Positions 5,448 through 12,545 of a stretch of 14,968 nucleotides of DNA are shown here, one piece after another; within the stretch, counting starts at the first letter, position 1, and every line of letters begins with the position of its first letter. This DNA is from Klebsiella pneumoniae. Lineage in GTDB: Bacteria > Pseudomonadota > Gammaproteobacteria > Pseudomonadales > Pseudohongiellaceae. The stretch lies in the NCBI GenBank assembly GCA_945869725.1, contig CAMBPO010000054.1, positions 1 through 14,968 on the forward strand. The letters are read 5' to 3'. Under the pieces are notes generated by a model. It was not told where the DNA came from, searched no databases, and worked only from the letters and a program-made list of their open reading frames with translations. The position numbers were made by a program, and so were the translations under genes.

Positions 5448-6847
5448 CAAAGATCGGCTCCAGATTTAACCCTCGGATTTACGTCACTGACCAGACTGCG
5501 GTCCTCGGAGAATCTGTGTCGCAACCAGTTCTCCAGCCACAACTTAACATCCTCAATCGGCAATCCTGATAACAACTCATTTACAAATCCAAAACTCAGC
5601 ATCATGCGCGCCTGAGACGGACTGATGCCTCTGCTTTGCAGGTAATAAAGAGCGGTATCATCAAGTTGGCTTATGGTTGCGCCATGGGCACACTTCACAT
5701 CATCAGCATAAATTTCCAACTCTGGTTTGGTATTGATTTCAGCGGAGTCAGAGGTCAGCAAATTACGGTTGTTCATTTCTGCGAGAGTTTTTTGCGCATC
5801 TTGAAAAATATGGATACGACCATTAAACACCGCTTTGGCTTTGTCGCCCACGATACCGCGGAAAATCTGCTGACTGGTGCAATGTGGGACGCGATGCTCG
5901 ATACAAGTATGGTAATCAACCAGTTGATCATGACGAGCTAGATAGATGCCTGCAAAATTTAAGGATGCTCCCTGACCACAATGGTTCAAATGGTAGTCGA
6001 GGCGCTTGAGTTTACTACCCTCAGACACTGTAAACCCATTAAACACCGAATCGCGCATCAGATTCACATGAACAGCGCCTACATGCGCTGCTGATTCGTG
6101 CTCAAGATTCAAACGAGTGTGATGAAGCTGCGCATTTTGACCGATGTGAATCTCGGTCAGTGTATTCACAAATCCACTATCAGGCGCTTCACCGCTGGCA
6201 CTGAGAAAATGCTCGATAAGTTGAGCGTTTGCACCTTGCTCCATCACCATGAGAGTACGCTGATTAGCAACTGGATTGCTACCGGTGCTGATGTGAACCA
6301 GATAAATCGGCTTTTCAAGAATCACGTTTTGCGCAACATGAATCAGTAAACCTTCAGCAGTCCAGGCACTGTTCAATGCTGCAAATAAATTCCGCCGCGA
6401 CGGGTCAACAGAGCCAGCAATCTTGCCAAGATGCGAACTAATCAACTGTGTCGCAAGTGTATCCGCTTCTGAAAACAGACTGATACCTGCAGGCATCGAA
6501 TCAGATACAGCCGCATCTAGAGCACCGTCAACAAACACCAGTCGTGTGGCGTTTAAGGTCATCAAACGCTCGGAACAAAAACCTTCGGGTAGTTTGACAG
6601 GAGTAGCCCAGCCTGCGGACTCGTATGTCTTCAAAGCCTGCACCGAAGTGTACTTCCAGTGTTCAACTTTACGACCAGGCCAGGTGGCCCGCTTAAAATT
6701 CTCAGCACCTTGCTGTCGCAGTGTCTGAAGTAAAGCAGCCTGACCATCAGACATTACCTGCTGATCAGCCAATACAAGGGCATGTTGTTGAAACGGATTC
6801 AAAACTGCAGGTATAGACTGCCGTCTGTTAACAATAGCGTCAGACAT
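5447..6847 (-). CDS. sufD: Fe-S cluster assembly scaffold subunit SufD
   Basis: SufD pairs with SufB in the SufBC2D scaffold on which Fe-S clusters are built. The protein has 466 residues from ATG 6847, somewhat longer than E. coli SufD (about 423). The key motif DDVKCAHGAT lies at about residues 382-391. H388 there corresponds to the E. coli cluster-site residue H360. The beta-helix core is recognisable (GIYLARHDQLVDYHTC, EMNNRNLLTSDSAEI), as is the C-terminal helical end FGFVNELLSGL. ATG 6847 is preferred over the in-frame TTG at 6853 because AGGG from the end of sufC sits about 9 bases before it. It starts 2 bases after the sufC stop and overlaps sufS by 1 base. Confidence 0.95.
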   Translation of the reverse strand: MSDAIVNRRQSIPAVLNPFQQHALVLADQQVMSDGQAALLQTLRQQGAENFKRATWPGRKVEHWKYTSVQALKTYESAGWATPVKLPEGFCSERLMTLNATRLVFVDGALDAAVSDSMPAGISLFSEADTLATQLISSHLGKIAGSVDPSRRNLFAALNSAWTAEGLLIHVAQNVILEKPIYLVHISTGSNPVANQRTLMVMEQGANAQLIEHFLSASGEAPDSGFVNTLTEIHIGQNAQLHHTRLNLEHESAAHVGAVHVNLMRDSVFNGFTVSEGSKLKRLDYHLNHCGQGASLNFAGIYLARHDQLVDYHTCIEHRVPHCTSQQIFRGIVGDKAKAVFNGRIHIFQDAQKTLAEMNNRNLLTSDSAEINTKPELEIYADDVKCAHGATISQLDDTALYYLQSRGISPSQARMMLSFGFVNELLSGLPIEDVKLWLENWLRHRFSEDRSLVSDVNPRVKSGADL

Positions 6848-6849
6848 AC

Positions 6850-7599
6850 TCAAACGCCCTCTTTTTCCAACCAGCCATATCCTTTGTCTTCTAATTCCTT
6901 TGCCAATTCCTTATCACCGGTGCGAACAATTTTTCCCTGAAATAACACGTGCACATAATCCGGAATAATATAATCGAGCAGGCGCTGATAATGAGTCACC
7001 ACGATAAAACTGCGTGCTGAACTGCGCATGGCATTGACACCCGCCGCCACCACTTGCAAGGCATCGATATCCAGACCTGAATCAGTTTCATCCAGAATGC
7101 ACAGAGACGGTTCAAGCAACATCATCTGCATAATTTCGTTTCGCTTTTTTTCGCCACCAGAAAAACCTTCATTCACGCCACGCTTCAAAAAAGCCGGGTC
7201 AAGACTGACCTTCTGACTACTTTCGCGTGCGAGTTTCATAAAATCAAATGAGGACAGATCGGGTAATCCAAGATGTTTGCGGCGGGCATCGACAGACGCT
7301 TTGAGAAACTCCATATTGCTGACACCAGGAATTTCTACCGGATACTGAAATGCGAGAAAAAGGCCCTCTATGGCTCGCTCTTCTACTTCCAAGTTAAACA
7401 AATTTTTGCCGTTGAGCGTGGCATTACCTGATGTCACTTCATAGCCAGAGCGGCCAGTTAGCACATTGCCCAGCGTACTCTTACCAGAACCATTTGGACC
7501 CATGATGGCATGCACTTCACCGGGTTTAATACTCAGGCTTAAACCGTTCAGAATCTGTTTGCCTTCAACTTTGGCATACAGCTCGTGTATTTCCAGCAT
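6850..7599 (-). CDS. sufC: Fe-S cluster assembly ATPase SufC
   Basis: SufC is the soluble ABC-type ATPase of the SufBC2D complex; ATP binding drives the rearrangement that opens the SufB-SufD interface. It has 249 residues from ATG 7599. The Walker A motif GPNGSGKST is at 34-42 (K40), the signature SGGEKK at 147-152, Walker B CILDE at 167-171, the D-loop SGLD at 174-177 and the H-loop H203. The EIPGVSN segment of the Q-loop region (89-95) is typical of SufC. An ATG two codons earlier (7605) is possible, but GGA at 7610-7608 lies 8 bases from the second ATG and only 2 from the first. It follows sufB by 26 bases. Confidence 0.96.
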   Translation of the reverse strand: MLEIHELYAKVEGKQILNGLSLSIKPGEVHAIMGPNGSGKSTLGNVLTGRSGYEVTSGNATLNGKNLFNLEVEERAIEGLFLAFQYPVEIPGVSNMEFLKASVDARRKHLGLPDLSSFDFMKLARESSQKVSLDPAFLKRGVNEGFSGGEKKRNEIMQMMLLEPSLCILDETDSGLDIDALQVVAAGVNAMRSSARSFIVVTHYQRLLDYIIPDYVHVLFQGKIVRTGDKELAKELEDKGYGWLEKEGV

Positions 7600-7625
7600 A
7601 ATCATTTTCCGTTTGTAAAATAGGT

Positions 7626-9062
7626 TTATCCGACCGAGCCTTCGAGGCTGACTTCCAGCAATTTGCCGGCTTCGACCGCAAATTCCATAGGAAGCTCTTT
7701 GAATACTTCACGGCAAAATCCGTTCACAATCATCGACACGGCCTTTTCAGCATCAAGACCACGTTGCTGACATAAAAATAGCTGGTCATCGCTGACTTTG
7801 GATGTTGTTGCCTCATGCTCAATCACAGCTGAAGCATTTTTGGTTTCAATATAAGGGAATGTGTGCGCGCCACAACGATCGCCAATTAACAATGAATCGC
7901 ACTGCGTATAGTTACGTGCGCCCTCCGCAGTTGGATTGATGCGGACAAGCCCACGGTAAGCACTATTACTGCGACCAGCTGAAATACCCTTAGCAACGAT
8001 TGTAGAACGAGTATTCTTGCCAAGATGAACCATCTTTGTGCCTGTATCGGCCTGCTGAAAATTATTCGTCAATGCAACCGAATAAAACTCACCGACGCTG
8101 TTGTCACCTTTGAGGATACAACTCGGGTACTTCCAGGTGACTGCAGAACCGGTTTCAACCTGAGTCCACGAAATACGCGCGTTTTTATGCGCAACACCAC
8201 GTTTGGTTACAAAGTTATATATGCCCCCTTTGCCTTCCTTGTCACCGGGATACCAGTTCTGTACGGTCGAATACTTGATCTGCGCATCATCCAGCGCCAC
8301 CAGTTCAACAACAGCAGCGTGAAGCTGATTCTCATCACGCATGGGTGCAGTGCAACCTTCTAGGTAACTGACATATGAACCCTCATCAGCAATGATCAGA
8401 GTTCGCTCAAATTGTCCAGTGTTCAACTCATTTATACGGAAATAAGTCGACAATTCCATAGGGCAACGTACCCCCTTGGGGATGTATACAAAAGAGCCAT
8501 CAGAGAAAACGGCAGAATTAAGCGCGGCATAAAAATTATCTTTCTGCGGGACAACAGAACCCAGATATTTCTTTACAAGCTCCGGGTGTTCGCGAATAGC
8601 GTCACTAATGGGACAGAAAATCACACCCACTTCGCGAAGTTTTTCTCTAAAAGTAGTCACCACAGACACTGAATCAAAAACCACATCAACAGCTACACCT
8701 GCCAAAGCAGCCTGTTCATGCAGTGGTATCCCCAATTTTTCGTAGGTCGCAATCAGCTCCGGATCAACTTCATCCAAACTCTTGGGGCGATCTTTCATAC
8801 TTTTTGGCGCGCTGTAGTAAGAGATTGAACTAAAATCAATCTCAGGATAGTGCACATGCGCCCACGTGGGTTCGGCCATTTCTTGCCATGCCCTGAAGGC
8901 TTTTAGCCGCCAATCCAGCATCCACTCAGGCTCCTGCTTCTGTGCAGAAATGAATCGCACAGTGTCCTCATCCAGACCAGGAGCCAATGTGTCAGACTCA
9001 ATCGCCGAGTGAAAACCGGCAGCATATTCCTTACGGATCAGGCTTTCGACTTGCTCACTCAT
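7626..9062 (-). CDS. sufB: Fe-S cluster assembly scaffold subunit SufB
   Basis: SufB is the main scaffold subunit on which sulfide and iron are assembled with SufD. It has 478 residues (E. coli 495). Residues matching E. coli functional sites are in place: C237 (VSYLEGC, E. coli C254), C388 (YTQCDS, E. coli C405) and E417 (IEHE, E. coli E434). The C-terminal [22 protein letters not shown] region is strongly conserved. A good ribosome site, GAGGT, lies 5 bases before the ATG. It is the first gene of the operon and is preceded by a promoter overlapped by an IscR-like site. Unlike many suf operons, there is no regulator gene ahead of it. Confidence 0.97.
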   Translation of the reverse strand: MSEQVESLIRKEYAAGFHSAIESDTLAPGLDEDTVRFISAQKQEPEWMLDWRLKAFRAWQEMAEPTWAHVHYPEIDFSSISYYSAPKSMKDRPKSLDEVDPELIATYEKLGIPLHEQAALAGVAVDVVFDSVSVVTTFREKLREVGVIFCPISDAIREHPELVKKYLGSVVPQKDNFYAALNSAVFSDGSFVYIPKGVRCPMELSTYFRINELNTGQFERTLIIADEGSYVSYLEGCTAPMRDENQLHAAVVELVALDDAQIKYSTVQNWYPGDKEGKGGIYNFVTKRGVAHKNARISWTQVETGSAVTWKYPSCILKGDNSVGEFYSVALTNNFQQADTGTKMVHLGKNTRSTIVAKGISAGRSNSAYRGLVRINPTAEGARNYTQCDSLLIGDRCGAHTFPYIETKNASAVIEHEATTSKVSDDQLFLCQQRGLDAEKAVSMIVNGFCREVFKELPMEFAVEAGKLLEVSLEGSVG

Positions 9063-9086
9063 GATCTACCTCGTAAATGAAGCGGA

Positions 9087-9114
9087 GTATTAATTATCCG
9101 ACTATTTTAGTCAA
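9087..9114 (-). promoter_or_regulatory. Candidate suf operon promoter
   Basis: On the minus strand TTGACT (9114-9109) and TAATAC (9092-9087) are separated by 16 bp, with a likely start near 9080 and the sufB ATG at 9062. The -35 matches consensus at five of six positions and the -10 at three of six. It starts directly after the ppnN stop codon. The whole -35 and most of the spacer lie inside an IscR type 1-like site, as in IscR-repressed promoters. Confidence 0.6.
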
Positions 9115-9118
9115 CTAT
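9094..9118 (-). promoter_or_regulatory. IscR type 1-like binding site
   Basis: The 25-bp minus-strand sequence starts ATAGTTGACT, continues AAAAT and ends AGTCGGATAA. Against the consensus as I recall it (ATASYYGACT-RWWWY-AGTCRRSTAT) it agrees at 23 of 25 positions. The near-palindromic halves GACT and AGTC are intact. The site begins in the ppnN stop codon and covers the -35 and spacer of the suf promoter. Type 1 sites bind [2Fe-2S]-loaded IscR, so binding here should repress suf when clusters are plentiful. The iscR gene is not in the window. Confidence 0.75.
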
Positions 9119-10575
9119 TCCTGCGAGCTTGCCAGGGGCTCAATAGTATAACAAGGATTATAAGACTCCCTGATCAGCTTCATCCTGCCGGCGTCAACAA
9201 AGTCGCGCAACAACTCGTCCATCGCGCTCATAATTGTCTGATCGCCACGCAAAATAAAGGGACCTTGCTCACGAACGAGACGCACCCCCTTGTCTTTGAC
9301 ATTTCCGGCAACAATGCCTGAGAAAGCCCTGCGCAAATTGACAACCAATTCTGACGGCGGAAGACTTCTTGAAAGCTCAAGCGCTGCCATGTTCTTATGA
9401 TTAACATCAAAGGGTGATTTCATTTCTTCGGGGATATGTAAAAGCCAATTGTAATAATAGGCATCCCGTGTTTTTCGACGACTCTCACTGACACGACCCA
9501 TGCCTTTTTTCATGAGTTTTGCGACTCCAACGGGGTCATCTTGGACGATCTGATAATACTGACGCACCTCTTCACCCAGCGTTTGTACCAGAAAGCGGTC
9601 AATACGCTTGAAGTAACCTTGACTGGTTGATGGTTCCGCGAAAACCACTGGCAAACAGATGTCTGCATTGCGGGGATCCATCAATGTCCCCAGCAAAAAC
9701 AGAATTTCTTCAAGAGTGCCGGCGCCCCCTGGGAACACAATGATTCCATGGGCAACACGCACAAAGGCTTCCAGTCTTTTTTCAATATCGGGCATCACTA
9801 TCAAATGATTTACGATTGGATTTGGCGATTCCGCGGCTATGATTCCAGGCTCGCTGATACCGATGTAACGCCCATTACTGATCCGCTGCTTGGCATGTCC
9901 GATGGTTGCTCCCTTCATCGGACCTTTCATTGCACCAGGGCCGCAGCCGGTACAAATATCCAGACGTCGCAGACCAAGCTGATAACCAACTGCCTTGCTA
10001 TAATTATATTCTTCGCGACTGATGGCGTGTCCGCCCCAACACACAATAAGATCTGGTAATAATCTTGGCTGCAGCAAACCCGCATTTCTTAAAACATCAA
10101 ATACCAGATTTTTGATGACATCAGCATGCTTGCTCGAGGCCGGGTATAACCGAATACTTTCAAAATCTCCCTGTACTACGTGCTCCGGACTTTCCTGAGG
10201 CCGATACAGCTCGCTGGATACAAATACGATATCTCGAAGCACCGAAAACAGATGTTCCTTGACGCCGCTGATGATCACTCCATCAACAAAAGCGCAAGCT
10301 GGGGCATTTTTCAGGCGCAATTTTATCCCACGGGTGCGTTGGATGATTTCGATACTGAAGTCCGGGTAACGACGGTAAACTTCGTCCGCTGAGTCAAAAG
10401 TGTCATTACAGTTCAAGACCGCAAGGGCGCAGCGCCTGAACAATTCATAAACATCTCCATGCCCGATATTGCGTAAGCGCTCTACTTCCAACTGTGAAAG
10501 CAGTTCCATACTGCCATTAGGACTGATTGACACGTCAATCACGGGTGCTCGACAACCGGTTGCTAACTGCGACAT
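9115..10575 (-). CDS. ppnN: Nucleotide 5'-monophosphate nucleosidase PpnN (LOG family)
   Basis: PpnN (formerly YgdH) hydrolyses the N-glycosidic bond of purine and pyrimidine nucleoside monophosphates, releasing ribose 5-phosphate and the base. The E. coli enzyme is stimulated by (p)ppGpp. This protein has 486 residues, against 454 in E. coli. It shows the N-terminal regulatory part (NGSMELLSQLEVERL from residue 20), the Rossmann-like LOG core with CTGCGPGAM (208-216), and the LOG signature PGGAGTLEE (282-290). The C-terminal FSGIVAGNVKDKGVR segment is also characteristic. About 13 extra residues precede the usual start, but an ideal ribosome site fixes ATG 10575. It lies 52 bases upstream of sufB on the same strand with no terminator between, so some read-through into suf is possible. 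Confidence 0.95.
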   Translation of the reverse strand: MSQLATGCRAPVIDVSISPNGSMELLSQLEVERLRNIGHGDVYELFRRCALAVLNCNDTFDSADEVYRRYPDFSIEIIQRTRGIKLRLKNAPACAFVDGVIISGVKEHLFSVLRDIVFVSSELYRPQESPEHVVQGDFESIRLYPASSKHADVIKNLVFDVLRNAGLLQPRLLPDLIVCWGGHAISREEYNYSKAVGYQLGLRRLDICTGCGPGAMKGPMKGATIGHAKQRISNGRYIGISEPGIIAAESPNPIVNHLIVMPDIEKRLEAFVRVAHGIIVFPGGAGTLEEILFLLGTLMDPRNADICLPVVFAEPSTSQGYFKRIDRFLVQTLGEEVRQYYQIVQDDPVGVAKLMKKGMGRVSESRRKTRDAYYYNWLLHIPEEMKSPFDVNHKNMAALELSRSLPPSELVVNLRRAFSGIVAGNVKDKGVRLVREQGPFILRGDQTIMSAMDELLRDFVDAGRMKLIRESYNPCYTIEPLASSQE

Positions 10576-10580
10576 AAACT

Positions 10581-10587
10581 ACCTCCT
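10581..10587 (-). promoter_or_regulatory. Strong ribosome binding site of ppnN
   Basis: AGGAGGT on the minus strand, 5 bases before ATG 10575, is a full complement to the anti-Shine-Dalgarno. It settles the start codon, and hence the N-terminal extension, over the downstream in-frame ATG at residue 23. An A-rich stretch precedes it, and an inverted repeat CCCTG-AA-CAGGG (10598-10609) lies just upstream in the leader. Confidence 0.8.
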
Positions 10588-10635
10588 TTTTTTGAAACCC
10601 TGAACAGGGCTGATGTTTCCTTGCTTTTATTCCGA

Positions 10636-10641
10636 TACAAT
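10636..10641 (+). promoter_or_regulatory. Candidate -10 box of the DUF2750 gene
   Basis: TACAAT matches the -10 consensus at five of six positions and is followed by a GC-rich stretch (CTGCGCC), placing a start near 10648, about 21 bases before the ATG. No good -35 is present at 16-18 bp. The same 90-bp divergent region must also hold the ppnN promoter on the other strand, which I cannot place with confidence. Confidence 0.35.
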
Positions 10642-10668
10642 CTGCGCCTTCAACGCAGGAGAACATCA

Positions 10669-11055
10669 ATGAGCACGGAAAACCAATTCCCCACCACCCT
10701 TGGGGAGAATGAAGACGCCAATTATGAACTGTTTATTGATCAAGTTCAGCAAACAGGACTGGTTTGGGGGTTATACGGTGATGACGGCTGGGCGATATGC
10801 CCTTCTGTAGAATTTGAGGATACAGAAGTTTTCCCGTTCTGGTCTGATGAGCGCTATGCCGCAGCATTATGCACCGAAGAGTGGAAAACGTACGCGCCAC
10901 GTTCTATCTCCCTGGAAGATTTCATGGCTGAATGGTTGCCGGGTATACACGAAGACAATGCCTTGGTCGGCCCTAACTGGGACATAGAGATGAGTGGAGT
11001 GGAACTAGAACCAGCTGACCTAGCGCAGGCGCTGTCTCCTGCAACCAACGACTGA
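10669..11055 (+). CDS. DUF2750 domain-containing protein
   Basis: This 128-residue cytosolic protein has no signal peptide. The body matches the DUF2750 pattern: VWGLYGDDGWAIC, then FPFWSDERYAAALC, EEWKTYAPRSISLEDFMAEWLPG, and a C-terminal VGPNWDIEMSGVELEPADLAQAL. Proteins of this family have no established biochemical role. The start at ATG 10669 is set by CAGGAGA 8 bases upstream; an earlier in-frame TTG (10621) would precede the likely promoter. It is a one-gene unit, divergent from ppnN and closed by a strong terminator. The acidic composition (many Asp and Glu) is notable. Confidence 0.88.
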   Translation: MSTENQFPTTLGENEDANYELFIDQVQQTGLVWGLYGDDGWAICPSVEFEDTEVFPFWSDERYAAALCTEEWKTYAPRSISLEDFMAEWLPGIHEDNALVGPNWDIEMSGVELEPADLAQALSPATND

Positions 11056-11078
11056 CTTCTACCTCTTAGAATTGCCGG

Positions 11079-11111
11079 AAACCCGCGAAGTAAAAACTCC
11101 GCGGGTTTTTT
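11079..11111 (+). terminator. Rho-independent terminator after the DUF2750 gene
   Basis: The hairpin ACCCGCG-A-AGT / ACT-C-CGCGGGT has a ten-pair stem with one mismatch and a four-base AAAA loop, and is followed by six T. It lies about 25 bases after the DUF2750 stop. On the opposite strand the stem is followed by only three T, so it serves mainly the plus strand. Confidence 0.9.
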
Positions 11112-11119
11112 GTAAAGCT

Positions 11120-11155
11120 TTGGTGTAAGCGCGTTGCAATTCGCTTCCACACCAA
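11120..11155 (-). other. Imperfect hairpin downstream of the hydroxyacyl-CoA dehydrogenase
   Basis: TTGGTGT pairs with ACACCAA (seven perfect pairs), and inside it AAGCG pairs with CGCTT, around a loop containing TTGCAA. It begins 7 bases after the 11163 stop on the minus strand. No T-run follows on either strand, so it is not a standard intrinsic terminator. It might protect the 3' end of the transcript. Confidence 0.45.
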
Positions 11156-11162
11156 TGAAAAC

Positions 11163-12038
11163 CTATTTTATAGTGCTGTAATCGTACCAACCTTTTCCGG
11201 TTTTTTCACCGAACTCACCTTTCATGTAGTGCTCCACAAGACGGGGATTTGGCAGATCTGCTGCATTTCCAGTGTCACGGAATTTCTCCATTCTCATGAT
11301 GTAGCTCAGATCAATACCCGTCAGGTCGTTTAGCCGGAAAGGCCCCATTGGGTGCCCTGCTCCAAAAACACATGCATTATCGATATCTTCTACGTCAGCA
11401 ACACCCATTTCCAGCAGCCACATGGCCTCTTTGGAAATAGCTGCAAAAATACGGTTCAATAGAAATCCGTCTACTTCCTTCTTAAGCAAGACGGGTACTT
11501 TCTGCATCACTTTACTCAGTTGCATGGTCAAGTCTGCAGTCTCGTCTGACACATGTGGACCCTTGACAACTTCAACCAGTTTCATAACCAACGCTGGATT
11601 AAAAAAATGCATGTTTACCACCTTATCCTGCCGCTGCGTGGCATCAGCTATTTTTGAACTCACTATCGCTGAACTGTTTGTTGCCAGAATACAATGTGCA
11701 GGTGCTATCTGATCCAGGTCAGCAAAAATCTTGCGCTTGAGCGACAGTATCTCTGTTGCAGCCTCAATCACAAAATCAGCATCACCAGCGGCCACTTGCA
11801 GCGAATCAACAAACTGAATGTTAACGCGAGCCTGTCTTGCCTGATCCTCAGAAAGACGCCCCTTCTCAACACGACCCGGCAGATAGGAGTTAACAAAGTC
11901 ATCAGCCTTTTTTAACGTTTCAACATTTACATCAAAACATTTGACACTAAAACCGCAAATTGCCCCCTGAAGTGCAATCTGATGCCCCATATTGCCGGCA
12001 CCAACCACACAGATATTGCGTATATCTTCGAATTTCAT
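11163..12038 (-). CDS. 3-hydroxyacyl-CoA dehydrogenase family protein
   Basis: This 291-residue NAD-dependent enzyme belongs to the family that oxidises 3-hydroxyacyl-CoA to 3-oxoacyl-CoA, in beta-oxidation, aromatic degradation or butyrate-type pathways. The Rossmann motif GAGNMG is at 13-18, and the acidic D36 after beta-2 fits NAD preference. Catalytic-type residues are S123 (TNSSA), H144 (NMHFFNP), E156 (LVEVVKG) and N195 (FLLNRI). The C-terminal GHPMGPFRLNDLTGID and GEKTGKGWYDY are typical of short 3-hydroxybutyryl-CoA dehydrogenases such as Hbd and PaaH. The ribosome site AGGAA lies 6 bases before ATG 12038. No hydratase, thiolase or acyl-CoA ligase gene is adjacent, so the actual chain length and pathway cannot be told from context. 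Confidence 0.92.
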   Translation of the reverse strand: MKFEDIRNICVVGAGNMGHQIALQGAICGFSVKCFDVNVETLKKADDFVNSYLPGRVEKGRLSEDQARQARVNIQFVDSLQVAAGDADFVIEAATEILSLKRKIFADLDQIAPAHCILATNSSAIVSSKIADATQRQDKVVNMHFFNPALVMKLVEVVKGPHVSDETADLTMQLSKVMQKVPVLLKKEVDGFLLNRIFAAISKEAMWLLEMGVADVEDIDNACVFGAGHPMGPFRLNDLTGIDLSYIMRMEKFRDTGNAADLPNPRLVEHYMKGEFGEKTGKGWYDYSTIK

Positions 12039-12195
12039 GGTAATTCCTGTTAGCTGATTGTGAGATGTTAATAAAGCTGATGGATTGTGAAAACTGTTAT
12101 TCTGCGCAAATCGGCTGATAAATCCAGCAACAATTGCTCTTAATGAATGTCATTGACTGTAAAACGTATGGAGAACATTCATAATCTGCCATCGG

Positions 12196-12528
12196 ATGCA
12201 ACCAACCGTAACTATGATTCAGTTCACCTTTGGAGCCAAAATTCGTGCCTTGGTATGTTTGCCTGATGACAGACTGCTTGATCTAAAGGAATGCGCAGAC
12301 AAGTTAAGGTCAGAGGGCTATCAACAGGGCCCACAACGCCGCTGGCATCTGATGCAGGGAAGAGCAGCTATCGGGAGCCGTTGGTGCTCTGAAAACGCTG
12401 CTCAACGTTGGCTCGCCAGCTTAGAAGTCCGGACTGACGAGCCAGCTATGATCAATTGCCGTCAGATCAGTGATATCGATGAGACGTCTACTTTTCTCCG
12501 TGAGCAATTACGACGGGCACTCCGATAG
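12196..12528 (+). CDS. Small hypothetical protein
   Basis: This 110-residue ORF belongs to no family I recognise. It has no signal peptide or membrane segment. Visible features are a basic middle with several tryptophans (RRWHLMQGRAAIGSRW, then RWLASLEVRTDEPA) and a Ser/Asp/Arg-rich end (FLREQLRRALR). Two starts are possible, ATG 12196 and ATG 12214 (MIQFTFG). Neither has a good ribosome site, since the nearest GGAG is at 12170-12173, 22 bases away. It is the only sizeable ORF in the gap between the divergent dehydrogenase and the convergent DUF6351 gene, and it ends 17 bases before the latter. I think it is probably a real gene, but only moderately so. Confidence 0.5.
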   Translation: MQPTVTMIQFTFGAKIRALVCLPDDRLLDLKECADKLRSEGYQQGPQRRWHLMQGRAAIGSRWCSENAAQRWLASLEVRTDEPAMINCRQISDIDETSTFLREQLRRALR

Positions 12529-12545
12529 TACCCGCCACTGTTACC

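Noticed and set aside
8025..8363. 112-codon plus-strand ORF opposite sufB
   Set aside because: It lies wholly within the strongly conserved sufB reading frame on the other strand, has no ribosome site or recognisable domain, and is a shadow ORF. The same holds for the ORFs opposite sufA, sufS, sufD, ppnN and the DUF6351 gene.
10598..10609. Inverted repeat CCCTG-AA-CAGGG between ppnN and the DUF2750 gene
   Set aside because: With only two bases between five-base arms it makes a poor hairpin, and no T-run follows on either strand, so it is not called a terminator. It might be an operator but matches no site I know.
12153..12185. Promoter TTGACT / CATAAT upstream of the small hypothetical gene
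   Set aside because: The spacing is 21 bp, too long for a normal sigma-70 promoter, and the -10 would lie only about 10 bases before the start codon.
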